DNA from: Vicia villosa
Taxonomy: Eukaryota; Streptophyta; Magnoliopsida; Fabales; Fabaceae
NCBI RefSeq assembly: GCF_029867415.1
Contig: NW_026706160.1
Coordinates: 1-64,000 of the forward strand
Reading direction: 5' to 3'
DNA length: 64,000 bases
Within the stretch, counting starts at the first letter, position 1, and each line of letters starts with the position of its first letter. Position numbers and translations under genes: made by a program. This document shows, piece by piece, positions 1 to 11,583 of the stretch. The notes beneath the pieces are model-generated. The model saw only the letters and a program-made list of their open reading frames with translations, was not told where the DNA came from and made no database searches.

Positions 1-138
1 CATGTCTTGCAACATCAAATTAATACAATGTGCTGCGCAAGGAGACCAAAATAACTTAGGAAACTCCTTTTCCAACAACTTTCCAACAGCAACATAATTT
101 GCAGCATCATCTGTAACAATTTGAACACCATTTTCCGG

Positions 139-1920
139 TTAAAGTTTATCATTTAATTTTACCTGGCAAAACTTCATCTCGGTTTTCTACTGCCGTTGTC
201 CTTCCAAAACTACCTTCACAATTTTTGAATGAAGTCATCTCAGCAGTTACCTTAGATCGCAGGTCCTTACTATCATAAGCATACTTTTCAATGACATCCA
301 AAAGGCCATGGGTGGTGGACTAGTTTTTTTCATATTACGAACCAAATCTATAAGATGGATTTAACCAATAACCAGCAGCATGGAGATTTTTTCGAAGTTG
401 TGCATCCCAACGGTTATCCAAGATCTTCAAATAAGGCTCTACTTTCAACTTATTTCTTCTAAACCCCTTCTCAATCTCCTCTCTTGCATCATGCATATCT
501 CGATAGAGATATCCCATAGCCGGTTTATCTTCACTATCAACAATACGCAACACACGTACAACAGGTTCTGTAATTTTCACTATGTCAGCACATTTAAACC
601 AAAAGCTTGAATCTAAGACTTGTTCCATAAATTGCTTTGCCTTGACATCTTTGGAATACGTTGTGGTTGTCCACTCTTTGGTTGTTACCATGGCTCTTAG
701 TGCATCTTTATAAGACATAATACTTTGCAATGCAATGAAATTAGTAGCAAAGCGGGTTGTTGCAGGACGGAGTATTTCTCTTCCACTTGTATTTTGTCTC
801 ATCAAATACAATGCAAAACAATGATTATATATATATATATTTGGTAATTTTTGAAGCATGTGACACTGCCTCACTTACTTCATCCAATTTCCCCATGTCT
901 TGCAACATCAAATTAATACAATGTGCTGCGCAAGGAGACCAAAATAACTTAGGAAACTCCTTTTCCAACAACTTTCCAACAGCAACATAATTTGCAGCAT
1001 CATCTGTAACAATTTGAACACCATTTTCCGGTTAAAGTTTATCATTTAATTTTACCTGGCAAAACTTCATCTCGGTTTTCTACTGCCGTTGTCCTTCCAA
1101 AACTACCTTCACAATTTTTGAATGAAGTCATCTCAGCAGTTACCTTAGATCGCAGGTCCTTACTATCATAAGCATACTTTTCAATGACATCCAAAAGGCC
1201 ATGGGTGGTGGACTAGTTTTTTTCATATTACGAACCAAATCTATAAGATGGATTTAACCAATAACCAGCAGCATGGAGATTTTTTCGAAGTTGTGCATCC
1301 CAACGGTTATCCAAGATCTTCAAATAAGGCTCTACTTTCAACTTATTTCTTCTAAACCCCTTCTCAATCTCCTCTCTTGCATCATGCATATCTCGATAGA
1401 GATATCCCATAGCCGGTTTATCTTCACTATCAACAATACGCAACACACGTACAACAGGTTCTGTAATTTTCACTATGTCAGCACATTTAAACCAAAAGCT
1501 TGAATCTAAGACTTGTTCCATAAATTGCTTTGCCTTGACATCTTTGGAATACGTTGTTGTTGTCCACTCTTTGGTTGTTACCATGGCTCTTAGTGCAACT
1601 TTATAAGACATAATACTTTACAATGCAATGAAATTAGTAGCAAAGCGGGTTGGAGCAGGACGGAGTATTTCTCTTCCACCTGTATTTTGTCTCAGCAAAT
1701 ACAATGCAAAACAATGATTATATATGTATTTGGTAATTTTTGAAGCATGTGACACTGCCTCACTTACTTCATCCTATTTCCCCATGTCTTGCAACATCAA
1801 ATTAATACAATGTGCTGCGCAAGGAGACCAAAACAACTTAGGAAACTTCTTTTCCAACAACTTTCCAACAGCAACATAATTTGCAGCATCATCTGTAACG
1901 ATTTGAACAACATTTTTCGG
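139..1920 (-). repeat. Recently duplicated pair of array monomers
   Basis: The first two full monomers look almost identical. Positions 1 to about 655 match 894 to about 1548 without a difference that I can see, including variants rare elsewhere in the array (TCGATAGAGAT preceded by a CATGCATAT variant, and GTACAACAGG where most copies have GTACAAGAGG). Differences appear only further on, for example TTGTGGTTG against TTGTTGTTG near 1555. This indicates a very recent duplication of one monomer at the left end of the visible array. Confidence 0.7.
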
Positions 1921-4900
1921 TTAAAGTTTATCATTTAATTTTACCAGGCAATACTTCATCTCGGTTTTCTACTGTCGTTGTCCTTCCAAAACTACATTCA
2001 CAATTTTTGAATGAAGTCATCTCAGTAGTTACTTTAGATCGCAAGTCCTTACTATCATAAGCATACTTTTCAATGACATCCAAAAGGCCTTGGGTGGTGG
2101 ACTTGTTTTTTTCATATTACGAACCAAATCTATAAGATGGATTTAACCAATAACCAGCAGCATGGAGATTTTTCCGAAGTTGTGCATCCCAACGGTTATC
2201 CAAGATCTTCAAATAAGGCTTTACTTTCAACTTATTTCTTCTAAACCCCTTCTCAATCTCCTCTCTTGCTTTATGCATAGCTCGATAGAGATATCCCATA
2301 GTCGGCTTATCTTCACTATCAACGATACGCAACACACGTACAAGAGGTTCTGTAATTTTCACTATGTTAGCACATTTAAACCAAAAGCTGGAGTCTAAGA
2401 CTTGTTCCATAAATTGCTTTGCCTTGACATCTTTGGAATACGTTGTGGTTGTCCACTCTTTGGTTGTTACCATGGCTCTTAGTGCATCTTTATAAGACAG
2501 AATACTTTGCAATGCAATGAAATTAGTAGCAAAGCGGGTTGGAGCCGGACGGAGTATTTCTCTTCCACCTGTATTTTGTCTCATCAAATACAATGCAAAA
2601 CAATGATTATATATGTATTTGGTAATTTTTGAAGCATGTGACACTGCCTCACTTACTTCATCCAATTTCCCCATATCTTGCAACATCAAATTAATACAAT
2701 GTGCTGCGCAAGGAGACCAAAACAACTTAGGAAACTCCTTTTCCAACAACTTTCCAACAGCAACATAATTTGCAGCATCATCTGTAACAATTTGAACACC
2801 ATTTTCCGGTTAAAGTTTATCATTTAATTTTACCTGGCAATACTTCATCTCGGTTTTCTACTGCCGTTGTCCTTCCAAAACTACCTTCACAATTTTTGAA
2901 TGAAGTCATCTCAGCAGTTACCTTAGATCGCAAGTCCTTACTATTATAAGCATACTTTTCAATGACATCCAAAAGGCTTTGGGTGGTGGACTAGTTTTTC
3001 TCATATTACGAACCAAATCTATAAGATGGATTTAACCAATAACCAGCAGCATGGAGATTTTTCCGAAGTTGTGCATCCCAACGGTTATCCAAGATCTTCA
3101 AATAAGGTTCTACTTCCAACTTATTTCTTCTAAACCCCTTCTTAATCTCCTCTCTTGCTTTATGCATAGCTCGATATAGATATCCCATAGCCGGCTTATC
3201 TTCACTATCAACAATACGCAACACACGTACAAGAGGTTCTGTAATTTTCACTATGTCAGCACATTTAAACCAAAAGCTTGAGTCTAAGACTTGTTCCATA
3301 AATTGCTTTGCCTTGACATCTTTGGAATACGTTGTGGTTGTCCACTCATTGGTTGTTACCATGGCTCTTAATGCATCTTTATAAGACATAATACTTTGCA
3401 ATGCAATGAAATTAGTAGCAAAGCGGGTTGGAGCAGGACGGAGTATTTCTCTTCCACCTGTATTTTGTCTCAGCAAATACAATGCAAAACAATGATTATA
3501 TATGTATTTGGTAATTTTTGAAGCATGTGACACTGCCTCACTTACTTCATCCAATTTCCCCATGTCTTGCAACATCAAATTAATACAATGTGCTGCGCAA
3601 GGAGACCAAACCAACTTAGGATACTTCTTTTCCAACAACTTTCCAACAGCAACATAATTTGCAGCATTATTTGTAACAATTTGAACACTATTTTCCGGTT
3701 AAAGTTTATCATTTAATTTTACCTGGCAATACTTCATCTCGGTTTTCTACTGCCGCTGTCCTTCCAAAACTACCTTCACAATTTTTGAATGAAGTCATCT
3801 CAGCAGTTACTTTAGATCACAAGTCCTTACTATCATAAGCATACTTTTCAATGACATCCAAAAGGCCTTGGGTGGTGGACTAGTTTTTTTCATATTACGA
3901 ACCAAATCAATAAGATGGATTTAACCAATAACCAGCAGCATGGAGATTTTTCCGAAGTTGTGCATCCCAACGGTTATCCAAGATCTTCAAATAAGGATCT
4001 ACTTTCTACTTATTTCTTCTAAACCCCTTCTCAATCTCCTCTCTTGCTTTATACATAGCTCGATAGAGATATCCCATAGCCGACTTATCTTCACTATAAA
4101 CAATACGCAACACACGTACAAGAGGTTCTGTAATTTTCACTATGTCAGCACATTTAAACCAAAAGCTTGAGTCTAAGACTTGCTCCATAAATTTCTTTGC
4201 CTTGACATCTTTGGAATACGTTGTGGTTGTCCACTCTTTGGTTGTTACCATGGCTCTTAGTGCATCTTTATAAGACAGAATACTTTGCAATGCAATGAAA
4301 TTAGTAGCAAAGCGGGTTGGAGCAGGACAGGGTATTTCTCTTCCACCTATATTTTGTCTCATCAAATACAATGCAAAACAATGATTATATATGTATCTGG
4401 TAATTTTTGAAGCATGTGACACTGCCTCGCTTACTTCATCCAATTTCCCCATGTCTTGCAACATCAAATTACTACAATGTGTTGCGCAAGGAGACCAAAA
4501 CAACTTAGGAAACTCCTTTTCCAACAACTTTCCAACAACAACATAATTTGCAGCATTATTTGTAACAATTTGAACACCATTTTCCGGTTAAAATTTATAA
4601 TTTAATTTTACCTGGCAATACTTCATCTCGGTTTTCTACTGTCGTTATCCTTCCAAAACTACCTTCACAATTTTTGAATGAAGTCATCTCAGCAGTTACC
4701 TTAGATCGCAAGTCCTTACTATCATAAGCATACTTTTCAATGACATCCAAAAGGCCTTGGGTGGTGGACTAGTTTTTTTCATATTACGAACCAAATCTAT
4801 AAGATGGATTTAACCAATAACCAGCAGCATGGAGAATTTTACGAAGTTGTGCATCCCAACGGTTATCCAAGATCTTCAAATAAGGCTCTACTTTCAACTT

Positions 4901-5476
4901 ATTTCTTCTAAACCCCTTCTCAATCTCCTCTCTTGCTTTATGCATAGCTCGATAGAGATATCCCATAGTCGGCTTATCTTCACTATTAACAATACGCAAC
5001 ACACGTACAAGAGGTTATGTAATTTTCAATATGTCAGCACATTTAAACCAAAAGCTTGAGTCTAAGACTTGTTCTATAAATTGCTTTGCCTTGACATCTT
5101 TGGAATACGTATTGGTTGTCCACTCTTTGGTTGTTACCATGGCTCTTAGTGCATCTTTATAAGACATAATACTTTTCAATGCAATGAAATTAGTACCAAA
5201 GCGGGGTGGAGCAGGACGGAGTATTTCTCTTCCACCTGTATTTTGTCTCATCAAATACAATGCAAAACAATGATTATATATATATTTGGTAATTTTTGAA
5301 GCATGTGATACTGCCTCACTTACTTCATCCAATTTCCCCATGTCTTGCAACATCAAATTAATACAATGTGTTGCGCAAGGAGACCAAAATAACTTAGGAA
5401 ACTCCTTTTCCAACAACTTTCCAACAGCAACATAATTTGCAGCATCATCTGTAACAATTTGAACACCATTTTTCGG

Positions 5477-6244
5477 TTAAAGTTTATCATTTAATTTTAC
5501 CTGGAAATACTTCATCTCGGTTTTCTACTGTCGTTGTCCTTCCAAAACTACCTTCACAATTTTTGAATGAAGTCATCTCAGCAGTTACCTTAGATCGCAA
5601 GTCCTAACTATCATAAGCATACTTTTCAATGACATCCAAAAGGCTTGGGTGGTGGACTAGTTTTTTTCATATTACGAACCAAATCTATAAGATGGATTTA
5701 ACCAATAACCAGCAGCATGGAGATTTTTCCGAAGTTGTGCATCCCAACGGTTATCCAAGATCTTCAAATAAGGCTCTACTTTCAACTTATTTCTTCTAAA
5801 CCCCTTCTCAATCTCCTCTCTTGCTTTATGCATAGCTCGATAGAGATATCCCATAGTCGGCTTATCTTCACTATCAATAATACGCAACACACGTACAAGA
5901 GGTTCTGTGATTTTCACTATGTCAGCACATTTAAGAATACTTTGCAATGCAATGAAATTAGTAGCAAAGCGGGTTGGAGCAGGACGGAGTATTTCTCTTC
6001 CACCTGTATTTTGTCTCATCAAATACAATGCAAAACAATGATTATATATGTATTTGGTAATTTTTGAAGCATGTGACACTGCCTCACTTACTTCATCCAA
6101 TTTCCCCATGTCTTGCAACATCAAATTAATACAATGTGTTGCGCAAGGAGACCAAAACAACTTAGGAAACTCCTTTTCCAACAACTTTCCAACAGCAACA
6201 TAATTTGCAGCATCATCTGTAACAATTTGAACAACATTTTTCAG
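5477..6244 (-). pseudogene. Internally deleted array monomer (in-frame 120-bp loss)
   Basis: This monomer is 768 bp instead of about 889. On the minus strand the frame runs from FIALQSIL straight to KCADIVKITEP, so 40 residues (from SYKDALRAM to SSFWF) are missing. The deletion is 120 bp and keeps the frame; a further single base is lost near 5641 (AAAGGCTTGGG). It is one member of the tandem array and not a separate gene. Confidence 0.85.
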
Positions 6245-8023
6245 TTAAAGTTTATCATTTAATTTTACCTGGCAATACGTCATCTCGGTTTTCTACTACC
6301 GTTGTCCTTCCAAAACTACCTTCACAATTTTTGAATGAAGTCATCTCAGCAGTTACTTTAGATCGCAAGTCCTTACTATCATAAGCATACTTTTCAATGA
6401 CAACCAAAAGGCCTTGGGTGGTGGACTAGTTTTTTTTCATATTACGAACCAAATCTATAAGATGGATTTAACCAATAACCAGCAGCATGGAGATTTTTCC
6501 GATGTTGTGCATCCCAACGGTTATCCAAGATCTTCAAATAAGGCTCTACTTTCAACTTATTTCTTCTAAACCCCTTCTCAAGCTCCTCTCTTGCTTTATA
6601 CAAGCTCGATAGAGATATCCCATAGCCGGCTTATCTTCACTATTAACAATACGCAATACACGTACAAGAGGTTCTGTAATTTTCACTATGTCAGCACATT
6701 TAAACCAAAAGCTTGAGTCTAAGACTTGTTCCATAAATTGCTTTGCCTTGACATCTTTGGAATACGTTGTGGTTGTCCACTCTTTGGTTGTTACCATGGC
6801 TCTTAGTGCATCTTTATAAGACAGAATACTTTGCAATGCAATGAAATTAGTAGCAAAGCGGGTTGGAGCAGGACGGGGTATTTCTCTTCCACCTGTATTT
6901 TGTCTCATCAAATACAATGCAAAACAATGATTATATATATGTATTTGGTAATTTTTGAAGCATGTGACACTGCCTCACTTACTTCATCCATTTTCCCCAT
7001 GTCTTGCAACATCAAATTAATACAATGTGTTGCGCAAGGAGACCAAAACAACTTAGGAAACTCCTTTTCCAACAACTTTCCAACAGCAACATAATTTGCA
7101 GCATCATCTGTAACAATTAGAACAACATTTTTCGGTTAAAGTTTATCATTTAATTTTACCTGGCAATACTTCATCTCGGTTTTCTACTGCCGTTGTCCTT
7201 CCAAAACTACCTTCACAATTTTTGAATGAAGTCATATCAGCAGTTACTTTAGATCGCAAGTCCTTACTATCATAAGCATACTTTTCAATGACATCCAAAA
7301 GGCCTTGGGTGGTGGACTAGTTTTTTTCATATTACGAACCAAATCTATAAGATGGATTTACCCAATAACCAGCAGCATGGAGATTTTTCCTAAGTTGTGC
7401 ATCCCAACGGTTATCCAAGATCTTCAAATAAGGCTCTACTTTCAACTTATTTCTTCTAAACCCCTTCTCAATCTCCACTCTTGCTTTATACAAGCTCGAT
7501 AGAGATATCCCATAGTCGGCTTATCTTCACTATTAACAATACGCAACACACGTACAAGAGGTTCTGTAATTTTCACTATGTCAGCACAATTAAACCAAAA
7601 GCTTGAGTCCAAGACTTGTTCCATAAATTGCTTTGCCTTGACATCTTTGGAATACGTTGTGGTTGTCCACTCTTTGGTTGTTACCATGGCTCTTAGTGCA
7701 TCTTTATAAGACATAATACATTGCAATGCAATGAAATTAGTACCAAAGCGGGTTGGAGCAGGACGGAGTATTTCTCTTCCACCTGTATTTTGTCTCATCA
7801 AATACAATGCAAAACAATGATTATATATGTATTTGGTAATTTTTGAAGCATGTGACACTGCCTCACTTACTTCATCCAATTTCCCCATGTCTTGCAACAT
7901 CAATTTAATACAATGTGCTACGTAAGGAGACCAAAACAACTTAGGAAACTTCTTTTCCAACAACTTTCCAACAGCAACATAATTTGCAGCATCATCTGTA
8001 ACAATTTGAACAACATTTTTCGG

Positions 8024-11000
8024 TTAAAGTTTATTATTTAATTTTACCTGGCAATACTTAATCTCGGATTTCTACTGCTGTTGTCCTTCCAAAACTACCT
8101 TCACAATTTTTGAATGAAGTCATCTCAGCAGTTACTTTAGATCGCAAGTCCTTACTATCATAAGCATACTTTTCAATGACATCCAAAAGGCCTTGGGTGG
8201 TGGACTTGTTTTTTTCATATTACGAACCAAATCTATAAGATGGATTTAACCAATAACCAGCAGCATGGAGATTTTTCCGAAGTTGTGCTTCCCAACGGTT
8301 ATCCAAGATCTTCAAATAAGGCTCTACTTTCAACTTATTTCTTCTAAACCCCTTCTCAATCTCCTCTCTTGCTTTATGCATAGCTCGATAGAGATATCCC
8401 ATAGCCGGCTTATCTTCACTATCAATAATACGCAACACACGTACAAGAGGTTCTGTAATTTTCACTATGTCAACACATTTAAACCAAAAGCTTGAGTCTA
8501 TGACTTGTTCCATAAATTGCTTTGCCTTGACATCTTTGGAATACGTTGTGGTTGTCCATTCTTTGGTTGTTACCATGGCTCTTAGTGCATCTTTATAAGA
8601 CATAATACTTTGCAATGAAATGAAATTAGTAGCAAAGCGGGTTGGAGCAGGACGGGGTATTTCTCTTCCACCTGTATTTTGTCTCATCAAATACAATGCA
8701 AAACAATGATTATATATATGTATTTGGTAATTTTTGAAGCATGTGACACTGCCTCACTTACTTCATCCAATTTCCCCATGTCTTGCAACATCAAATTAAT
8801 ACAATGTGCTGCGCAAGGAGACCAAAACAACTTAGGAAACTCCTTTTCCAACAACTTTCCAACAGCAACATAATTTGCAGCATTATTTGTAACAATTTGA
8901 ACACCGTTTTCCGGTTAAAGTTTATCATTTAATTTTACCTGGAAATACTTCATCTCGGTTTTCTACCGCCGCTGTCCTTCCGAAACTACCTTCACAATTT
9001 TTGAATGAAGTCATCTCAACAGTTACCTTAGATCGCAAGTCCTTACTATCATAAGCATACTTTTCAATGACATCCAAAAGGCCTTGGGTGGTGGACTGGT
9101 TTTTTTCATATTACGAACCAAATCTATAAGATGGATTTAACCAATAACCAGCAGCATGGAGATTTTTCCGAAGTTGCGCATCCCAACGGTTATCCAAGAT
9201 CTTCAAATAAGGCTCTACTTTCAACTTATTTCTTCTAAACCCCTTCTCAATCTCCTCTCTTGCTTTATGCATAGCTCGATAGAGATATCCCATTGTTGGC
9301 TTATCTTCACTATCAATAATACGCAACACACGTACAAGAGGTTCTGTAATTTTCACTATGTCAGCACATTTAAACCAAAAGCTTGAGTCTAAGACTTGTT
9401 CCATAAATTGCTTTGCCTTGACGTCTTTGGAATACGTTGTGGTTGTCCACTCTTTGGTTGTTACCATGGCTCTTAGTGCATCTTTATAAGGTAGAATACT
9501 TTGCAATGCAATGAAATTAGTAGCAAAGCGGGTTGGAGCAGGACGGAGTATTTCTCTTCCACCTGTATTTTGTCTCATCAAATACAATGCAAAATTATGA
9601 TTATATATTTATTTGGTAAGTTTTGAAGCATGTGACACTGCCTCACTTACTTCATCCATTTTCCCCATGTCTTGCAACATCAAATTAATACAATGTGATG
9701 CGCAAGGAGACCAAAACAACTTAGGAAACTCCTTTTCCAACAACTTTCCAACAGCAACATAATTTGCAGCATCATCTGTAACCATTTGAACAACATTTTT
9801 CGGTTAAAGTTTATCATTTAATTTTACCTGGCAATACTTCATCTCGGTTTTCTACTGCCGTTGTCCTTCCAAAACTACCTTCACAATTTTTGAATGAAGT
9901 CATCTCAGCAGTTACTTTAAATCGCAAGTCCTTACTATCATAAGCATACTTTTCAATGACATCCAAAAGGCCTTGGGTGGTGGACTTGTTTTTTTCATAT
10001 TACGAACCAAATCTATCAGATGGATTTAACCAATAACCAGCAGCATGGAGATTTTTCCGAAGTTGTGCTTCCCAACGGTTATCCAAGATCTTCAAATAAG
10101 GCTCTACTTTCAACTTATTTCTTCTAAACCCCTTCTCAATCTCCTCTCTTGCTTTATGCATAGCTCGATAGAGATATCCCATAGCCGGCTTATCTTCACT
10201 ATCAATAATACGCAACACACGTACAAGAGGTTCTGTAATTTTCACTATGTCAGCACATTTAAACCAAAAGCTTGAGTCTATGACTTGTTCCATAAATTGC
10301 TTTGCCTTGACATCTTTGGAATACGTTGTGGTTGTCCATTCTTTGGTTGTTACCATGGCTCTTAGTGCATCTTTATAAGACATAATACTTTGCAATGAAA
10401 TGAAATTAGTAGCAAAGCGGGTTGGAGCAGGACGGGGTATTTCTCTTCCACCTGTATTTTGTCTCATCAAATACAATGCAAAACAATGATTATATATATG
10501 TATTTGGTAATTTTTGAAGCATGTGACACTGCCTCACTTACTTCATCCAATTTCCCCATGTCTTGCAACATCAAATTAATACAATGTGCTGCGCAAGGAG
10601 ACCAAAACAACTTAGGAAACTCCTTTTCCAACAACTTTCCAACAGCAACATAATTTGCAGCATTATTTGTAACAATTTGAACACCGTTTTCCGGTTAAAG
10701 TTTATCATTTAATTTTACCTGGAAATACTTCATCTCGGTTTTCTACCGCCGCTGTCCTTCCAAAACTACCTTCACAATTTTTGAATGAAGTCATCTCAAC
10801 AGTTACCTTAGATCGCAAGTCCTTACTATCATAAGCATACTTTTCAATGACATCCAAAAGGCCTTGGGTGGTGGACTGGTTTTTTTCATATTACGAACCA
10901 AATCTATAAGATGGATTTAACCAATAACCAGCAGCATGGAGATTTTTCCGAAGTTGCGCATCCCAACGGTTATCCAAGATCTTCAAATAAGGCTCTACTT

Positions 11001-11583
11001 TCAACTTATTTCTTCTAAACCCCTTCTCAATCTCCTCTCTTGCTTTATGCATAGCTCGATAGAGATATCCCATAGTTGGCTTATCTTCACTATCAATAAT
11101 ACGCAACACACGTACAAGAGGTTCTGTAATTTTCACTATGTCAGCACATTTAAACCAAAAGCTTGAGTCTAAGACTTGTTCCATAAATTGCTTTGCCTTG
11201 ACGTCTTTGGAATACGTTGTGGTTGTCCACTCTTTGGTTGTTACCATGGCTCTTAGTGCATCTTTATAAGGTAGAATACTTTGCAATGCAATGAAATTAG
11301 TAGCAAAGCGGGTTGGAGCAGGACGGAGTATTTCTCTTCCACCTGTATTTTGTCTCATCAAATACAATGCAAAATTATGATTATATATTTATTTGGTAAT
11401 TTTTGAAGCATGTGACACTGCCTCACTTACTTCATCCATTTTCCCCATGTCTTGCAACATCAAATTAATACAATGTGCTGCGCAAGGAGACCAAAACAAC
11501 TTAGGAAACTCCTTTTCCAACAACTTTCCAACATCAACATAATTTGCAGCATCATCTGTAACCATTTGAACAACATTTTTCGG
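8024..11583 (-). repeat. Higher-order (dimeric) repeat A-B-A'-B' within the array
   Basis: Monomers 8024-8914 (A) and 8915-9803 (B) recur 1780 bp later as 9804-10694 (A') and 10695-11583 (B'). Private variants move with them. A and A' share GTGCTTCCC (elsewhere GTGCATCCC), TCTATGACTT and CAATGAAATG. B and B' share AGTTGCGCAT, GACGTCTTTGG, ATAAGGTAGAA and AAAATTATGA. Only scattered substitutions separate the pairs, for example the Tyr/Asp difference near 8235 and 10015. The duplicated block starts slightly inside A, around 8100. Confidence 0.85.
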
